From the NCBI GenBank assembly GCA_036478235.1, contig JAZGDZ010000129.1:1-34060 (forward strand): a stretch of 34,060 nt of DNA, given 5' to 3'. The stretch is from JACZWZ01 sp036478235. Its GTDB lineage: Bacteria > Actinomycetota > Acidimicrobiia > Spongiisociales > UBA11373. The notes beneath the pieces are model-generated. The model was not told the origin of the DNA and ran no database searches. It was given only the letters and a program-made list of their open reading frames with translations. The position numbers and the translations under genes were made by a program. Of the stretch, positions 1 to 6,130 are shown one piece after another (within the stretch, counting starts at the first letter, position 1; every line of letters begins with the position of its first letter).

Positions 1-255
1 CTTGCGGTCGAAGAACCGATACCAGTCGTCGGCTTCGGTGAAACGGACATCGGTCCTGATCACGGTCCACCCGGTAGCGGCGGGAATCTTCGAGTTGAGA
101 TGGTCGATGGTGGGGATGCTCTCCGAGAGCAACTCCAGCTTGTCGAACCCCTCCAGATAGACGGCGCTGGCATACCGGCGGATCTTTGGCTCCTGGCGCC
201 TGTACAACTCGGCCCATGTCTTGTGCTGTTCCGGCGAAAACTCGATGTCTTCCAT
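1..255 (-). CDS. phhA: Phenylalanine 4-monooxygenase, N-terminal part (runs off left edge)
   Basis: Aromatic amino acid hydroxylases use tetrahydropterin, iron and O2 to turn phenylalanine into tyrosine. Only the first 85 codons are present; the gene continues beyond position 1. What is visible matches the conserved N-terminal part of the bacterial family: a W-x-x-L-x-x-R-Q segment near residues 14-21, then YLEGFDKLEL, then IPTIDHLNSKI and a TGW motif, ending in a W-Y-x-F-F-x-x-K stretch. The iron-binding His-His-Glu residues lie outside the window. The ATG at 255 is preceded by a good ribosome site (GGGAGGTG, about 3 nt away). The long 5' region (256-466) holds no other gene. Family assignment is by recognised motifs; the gene is short here, so confidence is not maximal. 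Confidence 0.85.
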   Translation of the reverse strand, partial: MEDIEFSPEQHKTWAELYRRQEPKIRRYASAVYLEGFDKLELLSESIPTIDHLNSKIPAATGWTVIRTDVRFTEADDWYRFFDRK

Positions 256-466
256 CACCACCTCCCGGTGTCGGTGAGCAAGGCGGTGGGAGCGCGGTGC
301 CCCGACCGCTTCAACAAGGACCGGACCCGAATTTACTCCGACGGCCGGGGTTTTGCCGCCCATCTATGCCGAAGCTCGTCATGGATCGGCGAACTCGCGC
401 AGTATCCCGACAGCGTTCGAATCCCGGTGCGCCCGAGCGGCCGCGATCGCGTTCATTCGGCCGAGG

Positions 467-1456
467 CTAGGAAAACGCCTTGCGGAACTCGTGCCCGGTC
501 TGCACCACCCGGTAGCCGAGCCCCTCGTACAGCCGATAGGCGCCGGTCGGGTTGGTGGTGTGCACTTCGAGGGCGACCTCGGTCATGCCCATTTGCTTGA
601 ACATCCGCATGCTCTCGGTGATGGCTGCCTTGGCGACGCCCTTTCCCCGCCAGGCACGCTGTGTCGAGATCCACTCGGTCCAGCCCCGTTCGAGTCCGAG
701 CGCGGCGTTCTCCTCGGCATCGAAGTAGCCGAGCACCTGTCCGGCGATCTGCTCGCCGTCGAACGCCACCTTCCAGAACCCGGGGTCGAAGTTGGGTCGA
801 TTGGCGAACTCCTGGAAATCCTGCTCGGTGCCCGCGGCGAACCCAACGTGATCGCGAAACGCCTCCTGGTCGGCTTCCCAGACACGTCGCCTGTCGGCCT
901 CGGTCACCGGTTTGAACTCGAGACCGGCCGGCAGCGGACACTCCGGGATCGGATCGTCGAGCGATCTCGTCATCAGGGTGTAGGTCTGCGAGATCTCGAA
1001 CCCGGCCTCACGGAGCACCAGCGTCTTCTCGCGCTCGGGCTCCTCGGCCCACGTCTGCAGTACCTGTCCCCTGTCGGTGGGACGCCCTACGGCTATCTCG
1101 CGGAGCCGTGACTCGCTCCACGCCACCAGCGCCGACTCGACCGCAAGGTCACGCACCTCAGGATGGGTCCACCCGATGAATCCGAGCACCCGATCCGAGG
1201 TCGCCTCCTCGATCCACCAGAAGACCCGGGTGTACCCCACGATCTCTCCGGCCCGCTCGGCGATCGCGAAATCGGTGTCGAGATTGCAGTTGCTGAGGTG
1301 GCGGTAGGAGTTGGCCATGGCTTCGACCGAGTAGTGACGATCCACCCCGTCGTGCAGCGCTTGGGCCTTGAGCATGGCGACCATCCCCACGAAGTCCTCT
1401 TCGCCACCGAAGTTGCGGTAAGACACCTCGCCGACGGGCTGTGGAAGATCAGCCAC
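467..1456 (-). CDS. Tandem-domain GNAT family N-acetyltransferase
   Basis: A 329-residue protein with two GNAT folds in tandem, the architecture of mycothiol synthase-like acetyltransferases. The C-terminal domain is canonical: residues about 270-282 carry the acetyl-CoA pyrophosphate loop (R-A-W-R-G-K-G-V-A), followed by a typical N-P-T-G-A-Y-R-L-Y-E-G-L-G-Y segment. The N-terminal domain is degenerate and lacks that loop, as is usual for the pair. The substrate cannot be read from sequence; mycothiol synthase is possible but its neighbourhood gives no support. Start is GTG at 1456 with only a weak GAGG just upstream; a few in-frame alternatives downstream cannot be excluded. It stands alone on the minus strand between phhA and a rhodanese gene. 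Confidence 0.8.
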   Translation of the reverse strand: MADLPQPVGEVSYRNFGGEEDFVGMVAMLKAQALHDGVDRHYSVEAMANSYRHLSNCNLDTDFAIAERAGEIVGYTRVFWWIEEATSDRVLGFIGWTHPEVRDLAVESALVAWSESRLREIAVGRPTDRGQVLQTWAEEPEREKTLVLREAGFEISQTYTLMTRSLDDPIPECPLPAGLEFKPVTEADRRRVWEADQEAFRDHVGFAAGTEQDFQEFANRPNFDPGFWKVAFDGEQIAGQVLGYFDAEENAALGLERGWTEWISTQRAWRGKGVAKAAITESMRMFKQMGMTEVALEVHTTNPTGAYRLYEGLGYRVVQTGHEFRKAFS

Positions 1457-1556
1457 GCCTCAACCCCGCGATCGCATCCACGACCGCTTCATGGAGCGCT
1501 CTGCTCGATCGAGACGGGAGGAGACATCGATCACGAGCCGTGATGATGGCAGGGAT

Positions 1557-1949
1557 TCAGTGGTCGCCCGGCGCAACCACGGGAAGCCCGGCGGCTTGCC
1601 AGGCCCGCATGCCGCCGATCAGGTCTCCGACACGCTCGAACCCGAGTTGGCGGAGTGAGTCCGCGGCGAGGCTCGATGAGAACCCGTCCTGGCATACCAG
1701 CACGACGCGCTCCTCGGGACGAGCCACCCGGGGTTCGCTCCAGTCGGAGGTGGGATCGCATCGCCACTCGAGCACCGACCGAGCAATCGGGATGCTCCCC
1801 GGGATCACGCCGTCGGAGCGCTCCGACTCGCATCTGAGGTCGATGACGATCGCCCCCGTGCCCAACTCCGCCTGTGTCTCCGCCGGGGTGGTCCGGATGA
1901 TCCTCTCACGGGCTGCCACAAGCATCTCGTCGACGTTCACGACTCGCAT
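1557..1949 (-). CDS. Rhodanese-like domain protein
   Basis: Single-domain rhodanese of 130 residues. The active-site loop C-Q-D-G-F-S-S-S has its catalytic cysteine at residue 86, and the CH2A-like IDLRCESE segment sits near residues 36-43. Such proteins carry sulfane sulfur as a cysteine persulfide; the donor and acceptor are unknown here. The loop has a Q-D-G start rather than the C-R-x-G-x-R of thiosulfate sulfurtransferases, so thiosulfate is not assured as substrate. ATG at 1949 faces the divergently transcribed ornithine cyclodeaminase homologue only about 27 bp away, so both promoters must lie in or overlap the opposing gene's 5' end. Confidence 0.85.
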   Translation of the reverse strand: MRVVNVDEMLVAARERIIRTTPAETQAELGTGAIVIDLRCESERSDGVIPGSIPIARSVLEWRCDPTSDWSEPRVARPEERVVLVCQDGFSSSLAADSLRQLGFERVGDLIGGMRAWQAAGLPVVAPGDH

Positions 1950-1962
1950 TGTCGCCGATCGG

Positions 1963-1968
1963 TAGCTT
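1963..1968 (+). promoter_or_regulatory. -10 box of a probable leaderless promoter (ornithine cyclodeaminase homologue)
   Basis: TAGCTT lies 8 nt before the ATG at 1977. There is no ribosome site, and the ATG at 1971 is too close to the box to be downstream of a start of transcription. The same geometry recurs at other genes of the window. Confidence 0.45.
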
Positions 1969-1976
1969 TGATGCCG

Positions 1977-2852
1977 ATGCGCTACCTCGACGGCAAGGCC
2001 ACCAGGGAGGCGCTCACGATGAGCGCGGCAATCGCGGCGATGGAGGCCGCCTTCGGCGACGACATCGAGGTGCCGGCGCGAACCCTGCTGGGGCCGTCGC
2101 TGTTCATGTCGGGCAGGGTCGGAGACCAGACCGGGGTCAAGGTCGTGTCGGTCGTGCCCGGCAAGCCGTTCGGGATCGTCGCCGTCTTCGACGAAGAGGG
2201 GGCATGTCGCGGCCTGGTCGACGGCCCCACGCTCACCGCGATCCGGACCGCGGCCGGAGCCGGACTCGCCACCCGGCTACTGGCACGACCCGACTCACGC
2301 ACCATGGCGATGCTCGGAGCAGGCGCCATGGCGTACGACCAGGTGATGGCCGTGAAGGAGGTGCGTCCGATAGCCGACGTCCTGGTGTGGAGCCGCGACC
2401 GGGCCAACGCGGAGGCCCTGGGCCGACGCGTCGGCGGCAGCGCCGTCGAGCACGCCGACGATGCGGTGGCTGCCGCCGACGTCGTGTCGACCGCAACCCC
2501 GGCGACGTCGCCACTTTTCTCTCCATCCGCCATCCGGCCGGGATCTCACATCAACGCGGTCGGGGCATTCACCCCGGAGATGTGTGAGATTCCTCCCGAG
2601 GTGGTCGTCGAGGCAATGACCATCGTGGACGACCTCGAGGCCTCCGCCCACGAGGCCGGCGATCTCCTCCAGGCCGGACGGACGCCCGACGGGACGATGG
2701 GGGATCTGCTGGCCGGCCGGCATCGGGGCCGCTCGGGGCCCGATGAGGTCACGTTCTTCAAATCGGTCGGCATCGCCAGCCAGGACGTGGCGGCGGGAGC
2801 GGCCGCGTTGAGTGCGGCCGAGAACATGGGCATCGGAATCGAGATGTCCTGA
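1977..2852 (+). CDS. Ornithine cyclodeaminase / mu-crystallin family protein
   Basis: NAD(P)-dependent family that includes ornithine cyclodeaminase, alanine dehydrogenases of archaeal type and ketimine reductases. About 291 residues. The N-terminus R-Y-L-D-G-K-A-T-R-E-A-L and the segments K-V-V-S-V-V-P-G (substrate side) and A-M-L-G-A-G-A-M-A (dinucleotide-binding glycine loop) identify the family. H-I-N-A-V-G-A-F-T-P-E-M is the usual C-terminal motif. The true substrate cannot be told from sequence; family members differ widely. The glycine loop ends in A-M-A instead of the common Q-A. Start is chosen at ATG 1977 because of the -10 box spacing; ATG 1971 or TTG 1968 would add 2 or 3 residues. 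Confidence 0.8.
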   Translation: MRYLDGKATREALTMSAAIAAMEAAFGDDIEVPARTLLGPSLFMSGRVGDQTGVKVVSVVPGKPFGIVAVFDEEGACRGLVDGPTLTAIRTAAGAGLATRLLARPDSRTMAMLGAGAMAYDQVMAVKEVRPIADVLVWSRDRANAEALGRRVGGSAVEHADDAVAAADVVSTATPATSPLFSPSAIRPGSHINAVGAFTPEMCEIPPEVVVEAMTIVDDLEASAHEAGDLLQAGRTPDGTMGDLLAGRHRGRSGPDEVTFFKSVGIASQDVAAGAAALSAAENMGIGIEMS

Positions 2853-2856
2853 TCGG

Positions 2857-2862
2857 TACCCT
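2857..2862 (+). promoter_or_regulatory. -10 box of a probable leaderless promoter (HIT gene)
   Basis: TACCCT ends 6 nt before the ATG at 2869, placing the transcription start at or next to the start codon. No Shine-Dalgarno sequence is present. Confidence 0.5.
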
Positions 2863-2868
2863 CCGGCC

Positions 2869-3270
2869 ATGAGCACGCTCTTCACGCAGATCATCGACGG
2901 CGACATCCCGTCCCACGAGATCTACGAGGACGAGTTCACTTACGCCTTCCTCGACGTCAACCCGCGCCAGGAAGGGCACGCGCTCGTCGTCCCCAGAGCC
3001 GAGGTGGACTACCTGTTCGACCTTCCAGACGAGGACTACAAGGCTCTGTGGCGTGCCGTTCGGACGGTCGCCGACGGACTCAGGGAGGCGACCGGGTGTG
3101 CCCGAGTCGTCTTGATCGTCGTCGGGTACGAGGTGCCTCATGCCCACGTCCACCTCATCCCGACGAACGAGCTGCGCGATGTTCCATTCCCCCCCGTCGA
3201 CGCCGATGCCCAGGGACGCCTAGAGGAGACAGCAGAGAGGATCAGGGCGGTCCTGCAACCGCGATCGTGA
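2869..3270 (+). CDS. HIT (histidine triad) family protein
   Basis: A 133-residue histidine-triad nucleotide hydrolase/transferase. The diagnostic HAHVHL triad is at residues 91-96; the FLDVNPRQEGHALVVP segment at about 27-42 is the conserved nucleotide-binding strand and helix of this fold. Members hydrolyse nucleoside phosphoramidates or dinucleoside polyphosphates; which one is not visible here. The ATG at 2869 is preferred over in-frame upstream starts because it aligns with the family N-terminus (M-S-T-L-F-T-Q-I-I-D-G) and because a -10 box precedes it by 6 nt. It follows the ornithine cyclodeaminase homologue by 16 bp but appears to have its own promoter. Confidence 0.92.
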   Translation: MSTLFTQIIDGDIPSHEIYEDEFTYAFLDVNPRQEGHALVVPRAEVDYLFDLPDEDYKALWRAVRTVADGLREATGCARVVLIVVGYEVPHAHVHLIPTNELRDVPFPPVDADAQGRLEETAERIRAVLQPRS

Positions 3271-3311
3271 TCTGCCGCTAGATTCCGCCATCCGAAACGA
3301 AGAGAGAAGCC

Positions 3312-3911
3312 ATGGCGACGAAGGGGAACAAGGACGAGGAGCTCACCGTCCCCGAACCGCTACGACCGCCTCCAACGGAACGCAACGAAGGGATCGAGCC
3401 CTTCGCCAGGGCGATCATTCAATCGAACCAGAACGAGTTCCTACGCGCCGCTCGTGGTCAGCGGTTTGCCTTCGCCACGATGAAGTGGATGTTCCTGGTC
3501 GTGTTCTTGATCGCGCTGGGGTCGATGATCGCCGCCATCCGAATCGCCACCGACGTGCCCGAAGGCGGTTACGACTGGGCCCACGCCGGGGTCGTGGCTG
3601 GGGTCGCCCTCATGGCGATCATCCTCTTCGCGTTGCTCTTGTACATGCGGCCCCTCGCCGCCCTCGAGCGCAACAGCGTCGTTCAGTCATTCCTCACCGT
3701 GGTGGTCAATTCCTACTGGACCCGGCTTCTGTACGTGAACGAAGCGGCCGACATAGACGTCCACCTCGAAGACGCCACCGCATACACCGTCGAACACCTC
3801 GGCGGCCTGCTCGATCGCCAGATCCTCGGCGCCTCCAAGTTCATGGACCTCGTGCGCAGGGCCCAGGACGAAGCCGACCAGGATCCGAGCGCCTACCGCT
3901 CCCCGATCTAG
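3312..3911 (+). CDS. Two-TM membrane protein of unknown function
   Basis: 199 residues that I do not recognise with confidence. An N-terminal proline-rich cytoplasmic part (1-25) and an amphipathic stretch lead into two transmembrane helices at about 57-77 and 91-112, followed by a soluble C-terminal half with an aromatic N-S-Y-W-T-R-L-L-Y motif. The order helix / 2TM / helix recalls the two-TM domain found with TRADD-N-like domains in bacteria, but the resemblance is weak. A -10-like TAGATT at 3279-3284 and a GAGAGAAG ribosome site support ATG 3312. The stop TAG (3909-3911) is the first base triplet of a repeat element (X copy A). Confidence 0.7.
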   Translation: MATKGNKDEELTVPEPLRPPPTERNEGIEPFARAIIQSNQNEFLRAARGQRFAFATMKWMFLVVFLIALGSMIAAIRIATDVPEGGYDWAHAGVVAGVALMAIILFALLLYMRPLAALERNSVVQSFLTVVVNSYWTRLLYVNEAADIDVHLEDATAYTVEHLGGLLDRQILGASKFMDLVRRAQDEADQDPSAYRSPI

Positions 3912-3956
3912 GAGCCCGCTGAGCAATACATGTCACTCATCTCGGCAGACTCCTAG
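3908..3956 (+). repeat. X element copy A: 49-bp internally deleted miniature with terminal inverted repeats
   Basis: Starts CTAGGAG and ends CTCCTAG. Its left 33 bp match the left end of the full-length X elements at 24548, 9983 and 28627 (GAGCCCGCTGAG, then CATGTCACTCATCTC), and its right end matches theirs (GCAGACTCCT). About 117 bp of the interior are missing. Its first TAG is the stop codon of the preceding gene. Confidence 0.75.
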
Positions 3957-3977
3957 GCGCCCGGGCGCGGCGAAGGC

Positions 3978-4421
3978 ATGGACGACGGACCATTCCTGCA
4001 AGCAGCCATCGAAGAGGCCGAGATCGGCCGGGATGAAGGGGGCATCCCCATAGGCTCCGTGCTCGTGGTCGACGGTGAGATCGTCGGCCGGGGGCACAAC
4101 CGGAGGGTTCAGCGGGGAAGCGTCGTACTCCACGCCGAGATGGATGCGCTCGAGAACGCCGGGCGGCAGTCCGCCGATGTCTACGCCGGCGCCACGCTCT
4201 ATTCGACCCTCTCGCCGTGCGACATGTGCAGTGGGGCCGCTCTGCTGTACGGCATACCCCGGATCGTGGTCGGCGAGAACCGCACGTTCCGGGGGCCCGA
4301 AGAACATCTCAGGGAGCGCGGAGTCGAGGTCGTGATACTCGACGATCCCGAGTGTTCGGCACTGATGGAGGAGTTCATCCGGTCGCGACCGGAGCTGTGG
4401 AACGAGGACATCGGTGAGTAG
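3978..4421 (+). CDS. Cytosine deaminase, yeast Fcy1 type
   Basis: Zinc-dependent deaminase converting cytosine to uracil (EC 3.5.4.1). The 147-residue protein follows the yeast cytosine deaminase Fcy1 closely along its whole length rather than the bacterial CodA amidohydrolase: G-G-I-P-I-G near 21-26, the zinc/proton-shuttle pair H52-A-E54, S-P-C81-D-M-C84, the Y-G-I-P-R-I-V-V-G-E-N segment, and even the terminal W-x-E-D-I-G-E. A weak GCGAAGG precedes ATG 3978. It sits 60 bp before an OHCU decarboxylase gene on the same strand, in a group of nucleobase genes. Another amino-heterocycle as substrate is possible, but the similarity is strong. Confidence 0.9.
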   Translation: MDDGPFLQAAIEEAEIGRDEGGIPIGSVLVVDGEIVGRGHNRRVQRGSVVLHAEMDALENAGRQSADVYAGATLYSTLSPCDMCSGAALLYGIPRIVVGENRTFRGPEEHLRERGVEVVILDDPECSALMEEFIRSRPELWNEDIGE

Positions 4422-4481
4422 TCGGATCGGGCGCCGGCAACCGACGGACGCGGGACACCGCCGTCCGGAGACGGAGAAAAG

Positions 4482-4916
4482 GTGGACGTCAGGGAGCTGA
4501 ACGCACTCGAGGCGCCGGACGCCGCGGCCGGTCTCGCCGCCTGCTGCACCTCCACGGTGTGGATCGATCGGATGCTGGCGGGGCGGCCCTTCCGTGACAC
4601 GACGGCGCTTCTCACCAAGGCGGAAGAGATTTGGTGGGACCTATCGGCCGAGGATTGGCAGGAGGCATTCGCCTCGCATCCGACCGGGGCACCCGAGGCC
4701 GGCACAGAGGTTCGGCTCGATCTCGAGGCTGCGACCGGCGAATACACCAATACGTTCGGGTACCCCTTCATCGTCTTTGCGGCCGACCCGGTCGAGACCC
4801 TGGAGGCGTGCCGTCGAAGGCTGGCCAACGACCCGCTCACCGAGCTCGGCGTGACCGCGGCCGAGATGACGCGCATCATCAACTTGCGCCTGAGGCGCCT
4901 TCTCGACATCAGCTGA
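4482..4916 (+). CDS. uraD: 2-oxo-4-hydroxy-4-carboxy-5-ureidoimidazoline (OHCU) decarboxylase
   Basis: Third enzyme of urate to allantoin conversion, giving S-allantoin from OHCU. 144 residues, the normal length. Family marks: L-N-A-L-E at 6-10, the A-C-C-x-S-x-x-W helix, R-P-F, the D-W-x-E-A-F-A-S-H-P segment carrying the catalytic histidine, F-G-Y-P-F-I-V-F, and the closing N-D-P-x-x-E-L ... R-I-I-N-L-R-L-R-R-L-L. The usual I-G after H-P is replaced by T-G-A. GTG start at 4482 with a purine-rich GGAGACGGAG upstream. Neither urate oxidase nor HIU hydrolase is in the window, so the pathway is inferred from this one enzyme and nearby purine genes. The TGA stop directly abuts repeat Y copy 1. 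Confidence 0.88.
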   Translation: MDVRELNALEAPDAAAGLAACCTSTVWIDRMLAGRPFRDTTALLTKAEEIWWDLSAEDWQEAFASHPTGAPEAGTEVRLDLEAATGEYTNTFGYPFIVFAADPVETLEACRRRLANDPLTELGVTAAEMTRIINLRLRRLLDIS

Positions 4917-5115
4917 GAGGGCACGCCGATAGGCGCGGACTCGGCGGCCTGGGGCTGGGGCCCCCGGGCCGTGGGGCGGAGCGCCGCCCGCAGGGCGGCA
5001 CCACCATGCGGAGGCGTCTCGGGGCCGAGTAGAACCCGAGCGCTGGAGCTAAATCCGCGATGAGCCGTAAGGCGAAGAGCCATCAGCACAGAGGGCGCGC
5101 CGATGGGCGCGCGCC
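4917..5115. repeat. Y element copy 1 with a truncated second Y head
   Basis: Fills the convergent gap between the stops of uraD (TGA 4914-4916) and hpt (5116-5118). Layout: head hairpin GCGCC-type, the GGCC/GGCC central stem, one Z unit with a GCCGCCC/GGGCGGC stem and GCA loop, and tail GAAGAGCCAT near 5084. A further 22 bp of a Y head restart at 5091. No X insertion here. Confidence 0.8.
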
Positions 5116-5646
5116 TCAGGTCTGGGCGATGGCGCAGATGGCGGGCAGCGTCCGATGGCGCTCGGCGTAGTCGAGCCCGTAGCCGACCACCCACACGTCC
5201 GGGATGTCGAATCCGAGGTAGGCGATGTCGATTTCCACCTCACTGCGGTCCGGCTTGCGCAGCAGAGTGCACGACTCGAGGGACGCCGGATCCCGCGCCT
5301 GGAGCAACTTGAGAAGGTAGGCGAGGGTGTGGCCGGTGTCCACGATGTCCTCGACGACGAGGACGTGCTGGCCGCCGATGTCGTGGCGCACGTCCATGAG
5401 GAGTCGGACTGCGCCCGGGTCGGTGCTCTCGTCGTCGCCGTACGAGGTGACCGCGATGAACTCGATCCGGTGCGGAACGGTGAGGTGCCGGGAGAGGTCG
5501 GCGAGGAAGATGAACGAACCCTTGAGGACCCCTATGAGAACGAGCTCGCCGCGCCGGGCATAGTCGTCGCTGATCCTTGCCGCCAACTCCCGCACCCGGT
5601 CGGCGATCAACTCCTCGGAGATGAGGGTGCTGAGTTCTTCGCTCAC
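5116..5646 (-). CDS. hpt: Hypoxanthine phosphoribosyltransferase
   Basis: Purine salvage enzyme that joins hypoxanthine or guanine to PRPP. 176 residues from the chosen start. The PRPP-binding loop V-V-E-D-I-V-D-T-G-H-T occupies residues 97-107, the L-K-G-S loop 41-44, and the C-terminal K-P-D / Y-L-G-F-D-I-P-D-x-W-V-V-G-Y-G-L-D-Y segment typical of bacterial Hpt is complete. The open frame extends 24 codons further upstream, but GTG 5646 fits the family N-terminus and has a TACGCT -10 box 8 nt before it. It converges on uraD across a Y repeat. It could salvage guanine that escapes the nearby deaminases. Confidence 0.92.
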   Translation of the reverse strand: MSEELSTLISEELIADRVRELAARISDDYARRGELVLIGVLKGSFIFLADLSRHLTVPHRIEFIAVTSYGDDESTDPGAVRLLMDVRHDIGGQHVLVVEDIVDTGHTLAYLLKLLQARDPASLESCTLLRKPDRSEVEIDIAYLGFDIPDVWVVGYGLDYAERHRTLPAICAIAQT

Positions 5647-5654
5647 GTGAAGCG

Positions 5655-5660
5655 AGCGTA
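5655..5660 (-). promoter_or_regulatory. -10 box of a probable leaderless promoter (hpt)
   Basis: TACGCT on the minus strand, 8 nt before the GTG at 5646; no ribosome site in between. Confidence 0.45.
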
Positions 5661-5799
5661 GCCGTCGGCCGGCACCGGCCCCGGCAGTGGGATCGATGGA
5701 CGTTCGTAGACGTCGCACAAGAACGGAGCAGCCTGGCGCTACCGAAGACCGAGGCGACCAAGGCGAACATCGGCGGGTCCCTATCGCGCAGCTCGGCGC

Positions 5800-5949
5800 A
5801 AGTGCGCGGCTGCGTGAACCCCCTGGTGCGCCGTTCGTACTGGCCGAAATACCAGATCGTGGTGATGGACGGCGGCCGTCGGCACCCTCGACGATCTAAT
5901 GGACTCGAGCCCCGAGTTCATGGCCATGTGGGAAGGCGAGACCGGCTGA
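5800..5949 (+). pseudogene. Relic of an ABC-transporter ATPase C-terminus, frameshifted
   Basis: Two frames together spell the end of an ABC exporter ATPase. One frame gives Y-Q-I-V-V-M-D-G-G (about 5851-5875), the strand that normally reads D-Q-I-V-V-M-D-G-G after the H-loop. A second frame, from 5878, gives V-G-T-L-D-D-L-M-D-S-S-P-E-F-M-A-M-W-E-G-E and stops at TGA 5947-5949, which is the usual G-T-H-x-D-L-M-x-x-S-P-E-F tail. A third frame just upstream gives P-F-V-L-A-E. No open frame spans them, the Walker A and signature parts are missing, and there is no start. I read it as a dead remnant; the assignment is by pattern only. Confidence 0.55.
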
Positions 5950-5961
5950 GCCGGTCTCGCC
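5935..5961. terminator. Hairpin overlapping the stop of the ABC relic
   Basis: Perfect 11-bp inverted repeat GGCGAGACCGG / CCGGTCTCGCC around a CTGAG loop; it includes the TGA stop at 5947-5949. No U-tract. Likely the old terminator of the decayed gene. Confidence 0.6.
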
Positions 5962-5995
5962 AGTCTCCAGTCTCCAGTCTCCAGTCATCAGTCAT
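5961..5995. repeat. Heptanucleotide tandem repeat, CAGTCTC type
   Basis: Five consecutive 7-bp units: three CAGTCTC then two CAGTCAT. Lies just after the relic's hairpin in non-coding DNA. Confidence 0.85.
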
Positions 5996-6090
5996 TGATC
6001 GGGATACGGGGAACGGGAGACGACTTCGTCAGCAATCGCCTCGCTTTCGCTCGGCGGGCAATCGTGCACGGGCAATCGACTGAGGCGATT

Positions 6091-6115
6091 CGGGCGTCGG
6101 GCGTCGGGCGTCGGG
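6091..6115. repeat. Heptanucleotide tandem repeat, CGGGCGT type
   Basis: Three exact CGGGCGT units (6091-6111) followed by a partial CGGG, directly upstream of the -10 box of the 8-oxoguanine deaminase gene, where -35 contacts would lie. Confidence 0.8.
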
Positions 6116-6117
6116 AT

Positions 6118-6123
6118 TAGCGT
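6118..6123 (+). promoter_or_regulatory. -10 box of a probable leaderless promoter (8-oxoguanine deaminase)
   Basis: TAGCGT, 7 nt before ATG 6131, with no ribosome site. Immediately preceded by the CGGGCGT tandem repeat. Confidence 0.5.
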
Positions 6124-6130
6124 CGGTCCC

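Noticed and set aside
405..435. GTTCGAATCCC, possible tRNA 3' half near the left end
   Set aside because: No acceptor, D or anticodon stems could be drawn in the 70 nt upstream.
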